From: Endotrypanum monterogeii
Taxonomy: Eukaryota > Euglenozoa > Kinetoplastea > Trypanosomatida > Trypanosomatidae
Assembly: GCA_000333855.2 (NCBI GenBank)
Contig: CM007318.1
Span: 1,352,205-1,416,204, forward strand
DNA: 64,000 bases
Reading direction: 5' to 3'
Of the stretch, positions 1 through 9,619 are shown one piece after another; the first letter of the stretch is position 1, and each line of letters starts with the position of its first letter. The notes beneath the pieces are model-generated. The model ran no database searches. It was not told the origin of the DNA and saw only the letters and a list, made by a program, of their open reading frames with translations. Made by a program: the position numbers and the translations under genes.

Positions 1-1
1 C

Positions 2-82
2 GAAGTTTTGAATCGTGGCGACGCATCATCAGAGGAGCTGTGTCACTGTTTGAAGTCTGTTGAACCTTCCTTGGGAATGTAA
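2..82 (+). CDS. Possible 3' end of an upstream gene (partial)
   Basis: Frame 2 is open from the left edge for 26 codons and ends at TAA (80-82). The peptide is hydrophilic and protein-like (contains GDASSEEL). Frame 1 is also open for 20 codons to TGA (61-63), so the frame is not certain. The stretch comes before AT-rich, repeat-bearing sequence that looks like UTR, which fits a gene ending here. No family can be recognised from so little sequence. Confidence 0.25.
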   Translation, partial: EVLNRGDASSEELCHCLKSVEPSLGM

Positions 83-424
83 AAGAGTGGGGTGGAGTGG
101 CTGTATTCAGGAAGGTAGAAGAGGTTTGCCAGTGTCTACCTCTCTGGTGTTTCCGCACATGTTTCTCCCTGTGCCCGTTCATGTGTTCCCTCGCTATGGC
201 TTCTGACAACAGCCGCGATGGGAGCCTTATTTGGTAGGAAGAGGGATGGGGAGGGCACGATCGCATGATGGTCTCCATCTTTTTTTATCTCCTTCACTCA
301 CCATCTGTGAGTCTGCTATAGAGTATTTTCTGCCTCCGAGGTGAGCGCACAAATGGCAATGACAATAATAAAAAGTTGTGGCGAGGTAATACGCTGAAAG
401 GGAATGATATCAACCGTTAGTTGC

Positions 425-450
425 GTGTGTGTGTGTGTGTGTGTGTGTGT
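425..450. repeat. (GT)n microsatellite
   Basis: Thirteen uninterrupted GT units lie about 25 bases before the pyrimidine tract of the F-box gene. Confidence 0.95.
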
Positions 451-474
451 ACTTGTAACTGAAGGACATCTTGC

Positions 475-538
475 CCTCCCTCTCCCCATTCCTTAACTAC
501 TCTTTCTCTTCCCTCTCAATTCTGCATTGCCTTTTCAG
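475..538 (+). promoter_or_regulatory. Predicted spliced-leader acceptor of the F-box gene
   Basis: A tract rich in C and T ends in CTTTTCAG with the AG at 537-538. This is the strongest acceptor-like signal before the first supported in-frame ATG at 791. It gives a 5' UTR of about 252 bases. Prediction from sequence only. Confidence 0.5.
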
Positions 539-790
539 AGCCGCGCCTGCTTGGAGGTGCGAAGGTGTGTGGTTCACGGCTTACGCCTTGACGGTCTCAT
601 TGTTCACATACGCGTGCGGAATGAGGGTGCTGGTCATCTGTACACAAGTGTGCACACATACACATACAGCGGGAACATCCAAAACGTAGAAGTAGGTGGT
701 TTAGTAGCGGAGTGGTGGTGTATCGGCCCTGGGAACAATACAAAGCGAAGCTGGTTGCTGCCCTGCCTCCTCCAACGATCTCAATACGGC

Positions 791-1612
791 ATGTCGCAGC
801 CTTATGTATATCACCAGAAGGAGTCAGTGATGATTACAGAGCTCTTTCTGCGGTACCTCAAAGCTCGCAGTCAGGAGGACCAGCTCGTCATTGCTCGCGT
901 CAATCCTTCACTTTTCACGGACGACATCGTCGCTGCACTCAGGGATGCACGAACACAGATTGACGACACGCTTCGGGAGGCAAAGGACGCCTGTCGAATC
1001 ATCGAGGCCGTATCCGGAAGTCTGGAGTATACGGGGGTAGGGGTAGCGCTTCAGTCGAACGAGTCCAACGCGCTTTTGGAGGAGGATACTGTCCTGCAGA
1101 ACTTTGCGACTCACTTGGCCAGTCTTTTGACAGCACGGGAGAGGGCCCTCCCCGTGGTTCCATCCACCAGTCCTTTCGAAGTGCCTGCACGTGTACATTT
1201 AAGTCAAGGGTCTGTAGCGAAGTCGAGCTCGCCCGGTGCATGGTTCACGCAACCCGCTTTGGTTTTTCATATATTGTCGTTCCTGTCCACCGAGGAAGTC
1301 CTGATGGAGGCGGAGAATGTGTGTCGGAGTTGGCAGGCGTGGCTTTTCCAGCCAGACGTCTCCCGCTTTTTTTGGGTTGGTTGCGTGCAGCGCGAGTTTC
1401 CACAGCAACTGCAACTTCTGCTGGGGAGCATCGGTGATGATCTTTATCAAAGTGACTGGCGGTCGCTTGCGATGCTCTGTGTGACAGAGACAGAAGAGGC
1501 GAAGGAGGCGGGAGAAGCGGAGCAGAGGGTGACGGAGGGGGGAGGGGGACATGAGGCGAGGGCTGATGCGAGCTCCCCTCAACAATCGCCGAGTAGGTCT
1601 TTGAACTGCTGA
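791..1612 (+). CDS. F-box protein
   Basis: A 273-residue protein. Residues about 152-203 form an F-box: LVFHILSFLSTEEVLMEAEN followed by VCRSW, with the hydrophobic and Cys-Arg-x-Trp positions typical of the family. F-box proteins bind Skp1 and bring substrates to SCF ubiquitin ligases. The substrate-binding region is not recognisable: residues 1-150 are mostly helical and the C-terminus is Glu-, Gly- and Ser-rich, probably disordered. The frame is open upstream to 527, but that stretch contains no ATG, so 791 (MSQPYVYHQ) is the first ATG in frame. An upstream ORF at 619 lies in the predicted leader. The F-box call is firm; the cellular role is unknown. Confidence 0.8.
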   Translation: MSQPYVYHQKESVMITELFLRYLKARSQEDQLVIARVNPSLFTDDIVAALRDARTQIDDTLREAKDACRIIEAVSGSLEYTGVGVALQSNESNALLEEDTVLQNFATHLASLLTARERALPVVPSTSPFEVPARVHLSQGSVAKSSSPGAWFTQPALVFHILSFLSTEEVLMEAENVCRSWQAWLFQPDVSRFFWVGCVQREFPQQLQLLLGSIGDDLYQSDWRSLAMLCVTETEEAKEAGEAEQRVTEGGGGHEARADASSPQQSPSRSLNC

Positions 1613-2671
1613 GATGGTACTCGAGGATGATGCACTGCACTACTCACCTTCCGTACGCGCTAATCTAGAGGGCGAATACTCTCCGTTCAATAGTGGCGCA
1701 GTCGCCACGGCCTGCAGGTACGCGCAACTTTTTTTTTTTTCTAATACCCAAAATTTCTGGTACAGGAAACTGTCTTGCAAAAAAAAAAACAACAACAACA
1801 TAGAGATGCATGACGAAGGTCGCTCTGCTTTTTGAGAGGTTTACGCAATGCTGGGGAATGTTTTGATCGGAAGGTTTTTTTTTTTCGTATGTTGACGTTA
1901 GTCAAGGCTCCAACTTAGCGGTGGCGGTCGCTCAGCTTTGTTTCGCCTCATTCGCCAACTCACTTTCACCTTCAACCTCTTTTATCCGCCTCTCATTTAT
2001 TCCTTTCGTCTGTGTGTGCGTCTTTTCACATAAACATATATATATGTATAGAAAGGCCGGGGCTTTAGGCACAGTGGTTTAGATGTTTTGTGAGATCTAC
2101 GCTCGCTGTCGTTAGACTAATGTGATTTCTCTCCTACCGTATATGATAGAAGTTTTGTCTACTGCTCCTCTTGTATGCGGCTTATTTTCTGAGGTCGCTG
2201 TTGGTGGTGTGGTTGGTTAAATACTACTCAAAAATGCTGATACCTGCCCCCATGCACATGTCCTCGGTAGTTGCAAAATAGGCGTACATCTGCTTGTTTT
2301 GCTGCCTGTCTGTTTCTTCCTGCCCTACATCGCAGTGCAGGTGGCGCAGCGATCTATGGAAGTGGTGAATACACGACAAAAAAAAATAAAAATCAATGTC
2401 CCCGACAAAGGTCAAGTCATCGCTTGCGTGGCCTTGTTTTTGTCACTGTCATCCGACTACAATGTTCTCATGTACGCGTGTTCTCAGGTGCGCGCCTACT
2501 TGCACACCAATTCTTGTCTTGTGTCTCTCACCCTCTTCTCCACTCTCCAGTCCGGTCTCACCTGCCGTTTGTTTTATCGTCGATGGGCCTGCTCTGCCCC
2601 CACCCACTTTTCCCCCTATTTCTCTTATTCTCTTTCTCAGCGCGGTTTAGCGATTGACCATCAAAAGGAAG
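1613..2671. other. Spacer between F-box and aquaporin genes
   Basis: No supported gene. It contains poly-T and poly-A runs (about 1730, 1780 and 1876), a short TA run near 2037-2047, and a long pyrimidine tract at about 2560-2638. An ATG at 1614 opens a 73-codon frame that runs into homopolymer sequence; I do not call it. Confidence 0.5.
2585..2640 (+). promoter_or_regulatory. Predicted spliced-leader acceptor of the aquaporin gene
   Basis: A pyrimidine-rich tract (CTTATTCTCTTTCTCAG at its end) stops at AG 2639-2640. The first ATG downstream, at 2672, starts the aquaporin and gives a short leader of about 31 bases. A textbook trypanosomatid acceptor layout. Confidence 0.65.
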
Positions 2672-3364
2672 ATGCTTTCCGAGCTCATTAGTCAGCTGGT
2701 GGCGGAGTTCGTTGGCACCTTTCTTTTTGTGCTGACCATTACATTGGCCTCCTCTGGAGTTGGTCAGCTGGCACCTATTCCCATTGGTTTCATGCTCGCA
2801 GCGATGTGTTTTACGTTCGGGTACATCAGTGGTGCTCACTTTAACCCTGCGATTTCTCTGGCTGTGTTCATTAATGGAAAAATGTCGTTGCGTCGGACTG
2901 TGCTGTACATTCTGGTGCAGCTTGGGGGCTCCTTTGCCGCATCACTCTATGCATCCGCAATCATTGGCCTCAAAATCCCAACACCCCAACCCAACGTGAA
3001 GTTGCTGAACATTTGGCAAGCACTCCTCTGTGAGCTTGTGTACACGTTCGCCCTAACTTCAGTGGTGCTGCACGTCTGTTTTTCACGTCAGCGCTCCAAT
3101 GATTTTTACGGCCTCGCAATTGGTATGACACTCGCGGCAGCCGGTTTCTCGGTCGGCGGGTTCACCGGCGGCGCCTTCAACCCGGCAGTCGCTACCGGGA
3201 CGCAGCTGGTGGCGTGTATGTACAAAAATTGTAGTCCTCTTTCCAGCTGTTGGGTGTACTGGGTCGCTCCTATCGGCGGGGCCTTTGTAGCGAGCATTGT
3301 CTACCAGCTGCTGGACACTCACGAGCGTGCGCCAGCTATCCTCGGAAAGGAAGCGGTTTATTAA
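2672..3364 (+). CDS. AQP: Aquaporin (MIP family channel)
   Basis: A 230-residue membrane channel with about six transmembrane helices. Both MIP signature loops are present: HFNPAIS (N58-P59-A60) and AFNPAVAT (N170-P171-A172). The N-terminus has the family's AEFxGTFLF pattern (VAEFVGTFLFVL). Length and compactness resemble TIP-like or small protist aquaporins rather than the longer glycerol-permeable trypanosomatid AQPs. Members of this type in trypanosomatids have been linked to acidocalcisomes and the contractile vacuole; the location here is inferred. The residue after the second NPA is Val (V173), not the Arg that usually forms part of the selectivity filter. The start is the first ATG after the acceptor at 2640; an in-frame TTG at 2654 is not needed. 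Confidence 0.9.
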   Translation: MLSELISQLVAEFVGTFLFVLTITLASSGVGQLAPIPIGFMLAAMCFTFGYISGAHFNPAISLAVFINGKMSLRRTVLYILVQLGGSFAASLYASAIIGLKIPTPQPNVKLLNIWQALLCELVYTFALTSVVLHVCFSRQRSNDFYGLAIGMTLAAAGFSVGGFTGGAFNPAVATGTQLVACMYKNCSPLSSCWVYWVAPIGGAFVASIVYQLLDTHERAPAILGKEAVY

Positions 3365-5217
3365 CACGACTGAGGATTGTGCATGTATGTGGGGCAGTGC
3401 GACAAGGAGCAGGGCAGGGTCTGTGAGGATCACTCGATTGCTTGTAGTGTGCGTGGTTGATTATGGTTGTGGTGGTGGTCGCGTTCCATGTCCTTGATTC
3501 TTTTATATTTCTGCATATCAAAGCAAGGGGGTGATTGCTGTATTGCATTCTCACGCCACGGCGAGGGACAAACCTGACCCTGCCTCCCTCTTCTCATGTA
3601 TACCCTACAGAGGCGATCAAACGTTGCATCTCTTTGTCAAGTCCCATTTGAGGGCAACTGCTTTGCCTTTTTTTTTCTTTGTATTTCCGTGTTCATTGGG
3701 TCAGATAGCCGACGCGTGCTGCTCTTTGTCGAGTTATGTGCCCGGTGATGAGGAACACCTCAGCGTGGACTAGCAAGAGTACGTTACCCGATAGATAGAG
3801 TGCCAAGCCCTGTCGTTTCCGACCTCCTCCTGATATGATCTCTTGCCTCTATGAAGTCAATGCTGCAGCAGAGCTGTTTCTCTCATGTGCGACATGGAAA
3901 GGCCACAGCGACACGTTCCGAGCAGTGTCCAATAAGAAGGTCCTGAATAGCTTCGATGGAGGGCAGCTGGTGGTGACTGTGAACATGGGGGTGGCTTTGC
4001 GCCACTCACTTGTTGAGCACCGGGTTCACCTAAGTGGAATGTTCCTTGCCAGACCCTCGGCGCCCGCTGGCGGGAGAGGGAGACAGGGAAAGAGAGGGGG
4101 AGGGGCCAAAATTGAATACGAGTACTCATCCCACATATGGTATGACCAAGTGCAGACATGCTGCCCCCGCCCCCCCTCCAACACACACACACACACGCAC
4201 ACACTGATGATCGTCCGCGCCGTTGACTTTCAACGGGTTCAGAAGCGAGAGCTGTTAGCACGTCTTTAAGAGGATCGATAGAGATGGGGATGTCTCTGCG
4301 CTGCTGATTATTTGACGGTATATATTTGCGATTCTCCTTTTTTTAAAAATCCTGAAACGCCGCACAATAGCAGCTGAACAAAACCGTGCGCGTGTGCAGG
4401 ATTTTCTTCATGCGTATCTTTTCCCCTTCAAACATCTCGAGGAGAAGAAAAAAGAGAAAACGGGGCGTGGGTGGCCATGTCGTTACGTTCACTTCAAACG
4501 TGATAGTGTGAAGATGTTTTCTGCTTGTGCACGACTGATTATTGCCATGAATTCATCACGTTTGTCAGACTATTTCGTGGATGGTTAGTTTCTCTGGAGT
4601 TATTACCGTATCGATTCCATGCGGTCATGCGTGGTGAATGATGTCTCTTGACTTTTTGCTTTCCTTTTCATTATATATATATATATATATTATTTTTTTT
4701 TTGTTCCGACTACTCTTCACCCTACCGCGGTATTTCCTTTGCCGGGAGCCTTGCTCGCGCTTGCGCTTCCCTTGCTTTCGTTTGCGTTTTTCACTCAAAC
4801 GAGGAGTGTAATTGGTGGAACCAACGTGAAAAGTGAAAAATTAAAAAAGAGCAGCCGAGTACGATCATCTGCGCACTCTGCTTATCTGCGCCTCCCTTTC
4901 CCTCCGGTCTGCGTCTCCCGCATATATATATAGATATATATACTCAACGCCTACCAAAGGATTGAGCACTCAACGGATTCAGTAACCTGTTCGCGTTCGA
5001 CAAGATTATTTTTTTCTTTCGTATATCGGTACGGATTAATCCAAGCTGCCAGGAGCGCACGTGCACATCCTTTTCTTTGTGTGGTCTTCTTTTCAGCTCT
5101 TCTCTGAGGGTGTGACGTCTTTCTTACTCATCTCCTCCTTTCCTTTGGTGGTGCTGGGGTGTTTGTAACCCACACTCACTGGAACTCCAATACAGGACGA
5201 TCACTCTTTTTTTTTTG

Positions 5218-5257
<40 letters not shown>

Positions 5258-5297
5258 CATACATTTGACGCCTCAGCAGATACCGCGTGCAAACAGA
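3365..5297. other. Spacer between aquaporin and SmD3 genes
   Basis: No supported gene in 1.9 kb. It includes a (CA)n run near 4183-4203, TA runs near 4674-4690 and 4921-4942, a poly-T tract at 5207-5217, and the long (TA)n just before SmD3. An ATG frame at 3835-4269 reads through the CA repeat and looks like UTR. Confidence 0.5.
5222..5255. repeat. (TA)n microsatellite in the SmD3 leader region
   Basis: About 17 TA units lie between the poly-T tract (5207-5217) and the first following AG (5275-5276), directly upstream of the SmD3 start. Confidence 0.95.
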
Positions 5298-5639
5298 ATG
5301 GCGGATAGTATACCGATTAAGGTGCTGTTCGATGCACTGCACCTGAAGGTTTCCATAGAGGTCGTTACCGGCGAAATATATCACGGCACTGTAGAGGAGC
5401 TGCAAAACAACATGAACGTGTTGCTCAAAGAGGCCACCAAGACTACACGGGGCGGAAAAGAGTCAAAGATGGATTCCGTTTTTGTGCGAGGATCGAACAT
5501 CGTATTCTTTCAGTTGCCCGATGCGCTGCAGACCAGCCCGGCATTGCTGCGTGCGGGGGAAATCGTTTCCAAGGCAAAGGACACGCGTGGCGATGGAAAG
5601 GGATTTGGTACGGCGCGCAAGCGTCCTCGTAACTCCTAA
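5298..5639 (+). CDS. SmD3: Small nuclear ribonucleoprotein SmD3
   Basis: A 113-residue Sm protein, close to the usual SmD3 length. The Sm1 motif spans roughly residues 18-48 ([20 protein letters not shown]) and Sm2 roughly 65-80 ([15 protein letters not shown], the RGSxIxF pattern typical of D3). The start SIPIKVL matches the conserved PIKVL opening of SmD3. The C-terminus has basic and Gly residues ([14 protein letters not shown]) but no long RG repeat. SmD3 is part of the heptameric Sm ring on U1, U2, U4 and U5 snRNAs and on the spliced-leader RNA, so it acts in trans-splicing in the nucleus. The ATG at 5298 follows the acceptor-like AG at 5276; an in-frame alternative start at 5265 lies before that AG. 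Confidence 0.93.
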   Translation: MADSIPIKVLFDALHLKVSIEVVTGEIYHGTVEELQNNMNVLLKEATKTTRGGKESKMDSVFVRGSNIVFFQLPDALQTSPALLRAGEIVSKAKDTRGDGKGFGTARKRPRNS

Positions 5640-5942
5640 GGTCACTGTACCAACATACACACATACACCCACGCAGCGCGGCATCAAATATGCGTCAACA
5701 CCTCACTTCGATGACCTGGGAGAAAGAGTTGTGAATCGAGCGGAGGTCTTGAGGTATGGCGTTCTGCAGGTACTTTATTTGCCAGCTACTTCTTGGCCAC
5801 ACGCGTATTCGCCCGTCTCTGCGTGTGCTTTTCTCTGTGTGTAAATATGTGTGTATGTGTATGTGTGGTAGATGGTGTAGTTCACGTTTGTGTGTCAGAG
5901 GGGCCATTGCAGTGGTGTTGTTTGGGACTCGATCGGAGTTTG

Positions 5943-5994
<52 letters not shown>

Positions 5995-6602
5995 TGTTTA
6001 TGTTTTTCCTAAAATGGAAAAAAGAGACGGAGGAAAACAAAAACTGGAGAAGAATGAGTACATGTGAGAGCAAAAGATCTCACTGATAAAAATGTGTGAT
6101 TGTGAGTTGGTGGGGGGAGGGGGGATGGGCTACAGTCGATGCACAACGACGGCTACGCCGACAGGCTTCCCATTTTTTTTTTTTTGGGGGGGGGGAGGAG
6201 AAAGAGGAGGAAAACATTGAATTTCTCACCCCCACGCCAGACGTATGCTACCGGGAAGTGAGCTATGCCGCCCTCGGCTGCATCGGAGACTTCTTTGAGA
6301 GGAATTCGCATCTGCAGAGGATTTTCTTATTTAATTGAGAATCGCTCTTGCCGAAGTTTTTTGAGTGACTCTGTATTTCATTTTTTAGTACTCGCTTTCC
6401 TCCTTTTCTTTTTTCGTTTCCAAAACTCTTTTAATGACTCCCTTGTTTTTTTCTTCTTTCCCTTTTTCACATCTTTTGGATTTGAATTCTCATGTCCTCA
6501 AGCAACCAGAGGTCATGTAATAGCCACACGAGGCGTGGCTCATATCTTGTCCCTGTATATGAGACAGCTTTCTAGATCTTTAAAGAAACAAAAATCATTT
6601 CC
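5640..6602. other. Spacer between SmD3 and J-protein genes
   Basis: No gene seen. It contains a (TC)n-(TG)n run at 5943-5990, a T run followed by a G run at about 6172-6195, and a long T-rich tract at about 6370-6480 likely to serve the next gene. A start-stop (ATG TAA) occurs near 6514. Confidence 0.5.
5943..5990. repeat. (TC)n(TG)n microsatellite
   Basis: A TC run changes directly into about 16 TG units in the 3' flank of SmD3. Confidence 0.95.
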
Positions 6603-8675
6603 ATGCGCTGCGACATACGCAGCTTTCTCACCTCCGTGCGCGCCCGAGGTGAGAAGGAGATGGTCGCGCCGTCTGCTGAAAATTCAGAAAAGGAGCAGCT
6701 CGGTCCAAAGGGACTCCCCCATCGCGTCTCTACTTCAGTGAAACTCCCAGTGTTGCGATTACCAGCGAGAATTGATAGTAGCGAGAGGGAAAAGAGAGGT
6801 GCGCGTGCGTCAGAGGACAAAACAGGGCTTGAGGCGCGATGCGTATCAATAGCGTCATCTCGTGACGTGGAGCTTCCCATTCCAGAGGATCGTCCATGGC
6901 TGCCCCCGAAATTGGAGCCCCTCACGAGACCTGAGAACAAATCTCCCATACCCAGCGAGTTGATTGGTACTGACGACCCCGAGGTCCTCGTTTTCGAGCA
7001 GGACGTGTCCGAGGACAGACAAAGGGAATGCCTTCCCCACCTCAACACGTTGAGGTCTATGCTGTCCCAACAGCAGTACGCAGATGTATATTTTATTGTC
7101 TCCTCCCTTCTTACAGGTGGCAATAACCTGGTGTCCATAGAGCCAGGAGAGAGAGGGCGTCGTCTGGTCCTGCTGAGTTACCGTTGCTTGTGCAGCTACG
7201 GCTTGCTTCGATTTAGGGAGTGCTGCGAGGACGGCTCAGCAGCGTTAATGCTTCACCAGCAGTTGCGCAGCAGCGGAGGGCCCTCTCACTCTGATGCCCC
7301 GGATGACTCGCTGCACAGGTCTGTTATACACGCAGTCGTGAGTGCTCTGGCAATGCGTGGGCTCTACAGCAGTGCGGCAGAGCTGATGGAGAGTTTGCCA
7401 AGGGTGAGTCACACCCACACAGAGTCACCTTCAAAGGACCTCTTCGACATATCTTTACCACCTTTATCGGCAATGCAGCGGACAGTTGTTTCATCTTTGG
7501 AATCTTTTCGGTGCTGCGCTGAGGCGCGTCGATGGAAAGACGCTGCCAGAATTATAGACGGCTGTGCTTTCGCAGATAGCTGGGTTCGGGCGACTCCGCT
7601 CTGCGCCATTCTTGCCATTGTACGACTGGAACTTGACGACCCGAAAGGCGCTCGTGCACTACTGCTTCCCTACCTTGCCTCCCTCCCCGAGCCACCATCA
7701 GGGGAGGCCCTGTCTACGTCACCAGTTGAGTACGCGCAGCTGTGGAGTGACTTCGCGTCCCATTTTTTCTTTTCAACCACTCTACTCGCCAAGGCTTCCT
7801 TCATGTGTGGCACCGCATACCTCAACATATCTGCATCCTTGCTACAGCGCGTTCTAAAGCTTAACCCCTTTTATGCCCCGGCACGCCTCTTTGCTGAGTT
7901 TGTTTTATCATACGAGGCAATGCAGCAGCGCATGACCTCAGCCGTGTCTGCCAGCAACTACCCAACAGTTTTATCTTTGACCGCTGAGATGCTGCGTATA
8001 CCGGATACCAAGAGGTTTGTACACGCGGAGCTTCACTTGGTGCGTGCGCAGGTGCAGTGGATGCGACGGCAGCCACTGGACGTTGTGCGCGAGGCTTCAC
8101 GGTGTGTTCAGTGCGACCCGGAATGTGCGCTCGCCTTTCGACTACGGGCTGATGCTCTGATCACGCTGGACAGAAAAGCTGAGGCAGCTGCAGATCATGC
8201 CACAGCGAAGCGTCTCCACGCGAGGGTTGACGCTGTCTTTGACGGTATGCGGGCACATCGCTCAAGCTACGAAGCTGCATTGGCTGAGACATATGCGAGG
8301 AGGCAGTTCATTCCAGTATTCGCACCGTCCCCATCCCTGTCGGCACCCTCTCATCGCTTATCAATGGAGGGATTTTTGAGAGGGACTCGGGGAACGGGTA
8401 CTAGACGTCAGAAGTGCACTGACGCACATCCTCAACCATCAAGGCGAACACACTACAGCCTGATGGGTGTCGCCAACGATGCTACCGATGCTGAAATACG
8501 GCAGAGCTATCGCCGTCTTTCTCTTCAATGTCACCCAGATCGGCTCGTTGGTGCCGTAGAGAGCGACCGGCAAGCTGCACTGGGGGCCTTTCATGTGCTA
8601 AGCCATGCCTACAGTATCTTATCCGACGCTCGTCTTCGGGCTGCTTACGACGCAGAGCTGGCCGGCCTTCATTGA
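6603..8675 (+). CDS. TPR and J-domain co-chaperone (DNAJC3/DNAJC7-like layout)
   Basis: A 690-residue protein with a C-terminal J-domain at about residues 615-688. The Hsp70-activating HPD tripeptide is intact (H644-P645-D646, in LSLQCHPDRL). Helical tetratricopeptide-like repeats fill about residues 190-560; the last ones are clearest (LLQRVLKLNPFYAPAR, ASRCVQCDPECALAFRLRAD). The order TPR then J is that of DNAJC3 and DNAJC7, which pass clients between Hsp90 and Hsp70. No signal peptide is seen, so a cytosolic role is more likely than an ER one. Residues 1-130 are charged and low in hydrophobics, probably disordered. Start: the ATG at 6603 is the first after the AG near 6562; a second in-frame ATG at 6660 is possible. 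Confidence 0.85.
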   Translation: MRCDIRSFLTSVRARGEKEMVAPSAENSEKEQLGPKGLPHRVSTSVKLPVLRLPARIDSSEREKRGARASEDKTGLEARCVSIASSRDVELPIPEDRPWLPPKLEPLTRPENKSPIPSELIGTDDPEVLVFEQDVSEDRQRECLPHLNTLRSMLSQQQYADVYFIVSSLLTGGNNLVSIEPGERGRRLVLLSYRCLCSYGLLRFRECCEDGSAALMLHQQLRSSGGPSHSDAPDDSLHRSVIHAVVSALAMRGLYSSAAELMESLPRVSHTHTESPSKDLFDISLPPLSAMQRTVVSSLESFRCCAEARRWKDAARIIDGCAFADSWVRATPLCAILAIVRLELDDPKGARALLLPYLASLPEPPSGEALSTSPVEYAQLWSDFASHFFFSTTLLAKASFMCGTAYLNISASLLQRVLKLNPFYAPARLFAEFVLSYEAMQQRMTSAVSASNYPTVLSLTAEMLRIPDTKRFVHAELHLVRAQVQWMRRQPLDVVREASRCVQCDPECALAFRLRADALITLDRKAEAAADHATAKRLHARVDAVFDGMRAHRSSYEAALAETYARRQFIPVFAPSPSLSAPSHRLSMEGFLRGTRGTGTRRQKCTDAHPQPSRRTHYSLMGVANDATDAEIRQSYRRLSLQCHPDRLVGAVESDRQAALGAFHVLSHAYSILSDARLRAAYDAELAGLH

Positions 8676-8822
8676 GGGTTGTGCTGTCAACTATTCGTGC
8701 CTCACTTCTCTTTTGGTTGGTTTGCCCCCTTCCCCCTTTCTCCTCTCCCCTTTCGCAAAACGAGTGTCTCCTGGAAATCTCATGTATTTTCTGATAAAGG
8801 GAGCCTCGATTGTCTGCTAACT

Positions 8823-9210
8823 CTGCGCGCTGCAATTCATCGAGATGGTCATCTACACTTATGCCGCAGCTTTTACATCCTACGTGTACCTCTACTACCC
8901 CTCTTCCTGTTTACATGACCGACCATCAGGGGACGGAAAGAAGGGTCACACGATGGATACCCCCCTCCCTCCCCCCACATAACCTATTTTCTGCTAAGGC
9001 TTTTTTCTTTTCTCAGGTGCTACTGATTCTGTATGAAGTCATGGATGAAGAAAATGTTCAATAGCAGTTCAGCTCACAAAGGATCGACGAGGGTGAGAGG
9101 CTTCTGCCGCCACTTTATTGTAGTCCTGATGACTCGGCACACTACCATCCACTTATCAGCAACACCTCGACAGAGTCGAGATGGTCTTGCATGACGATAC
9201 ATGATCCGCT
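8823..9210 (+). repeat. Direct duplication, left copy (next to gap)
   Basis: 388 bp that reappear at 9231-9619 with one visible difference (one C fewer in the GCCGCCAC run near 9111). The copy ends exactly at the 20-N gap. Confidence 0.95.
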
Positions 9211-9230
9211 NNNNNNNNNNNNNNNNNNNN
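9211..9230. other. Assembly gap (20 N)
   Basis: Exactly 20 undetermined bases between two near-identical copies. This pattern is usually left when two contigs that in fact overlap are scaffolded. Confidence 0.98.
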
Positions 9231-9619
9231 CTGCGCGCTGCAATTCATCGAGATGGTCATCTACACTTATGCCGCAGCTTTTACATCCTACGTGTACCTC
9301 TACTACCCCTCTTCCTGTTTACATGACCGACCATCAGGGGACGGAAAGAAGGGTCACACGATGGATACCCCCCTCCCTCCCCCCACATAACCTATTTTCT
9401 GCTAAGGCTTTTTTCTTTTCTCAGGTGCTACTGATTCTGTATGAAGTCATGGATGAAGAAAATGTTCAATAGCAGTTCAGCTCACAAAGGATCGACGAGG
9501 GTGAGAGGCTTCTGCCGCCACCTTTATTGTAGTCCTGATGACTCGGCACACTACCATCCACTTATCAGCAACACCTCGACAGAGTCGAGATGGTCTTGCA
9601 TGACGATACATGATCCGCT
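9231..9619 (+). repeat. Direct duplication, right copy (next to gap)
   Basis: 389 bp matching 8823-9210, starting exactly at the end of the N run. It continues without a break into the unique spacer before the dynein gene. Confidence 0.95.

Larger units (their letters stand above)
83..790. other. Spacer / 5' UTR before the F-box gene
   Basis: No gene is seen. It holds a (GT)n run at 425-450 and a pyrimidine-rich tract at about 475-536 that ends in AG at 537-538, the likely spliced-leader acceptor for the next gene. The leader from 539 to 790 would contain an out-of-frame ATG at 619 that opens a 22-codon upstream ORF ending in TAG. Confidence 0.5.

Noticed and set aside
1614..1835. A 73-codon frame starting one base after the F-box stop codon
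   Set aside because: The first 35 codons look protein-like, but the frame then runs into poly-T and poly-A. It could be the true C-terminus only if there were a frameshift at 1604-1610, for which there is no other evidence.
3835..4269. A 144-codon + strand frame beginning with ATG between the aquaporin and SmD3 genes
   Set aside because: It reads through a CA repeat (Thr-His run), has no family resemblance and no clear acceptor before it.
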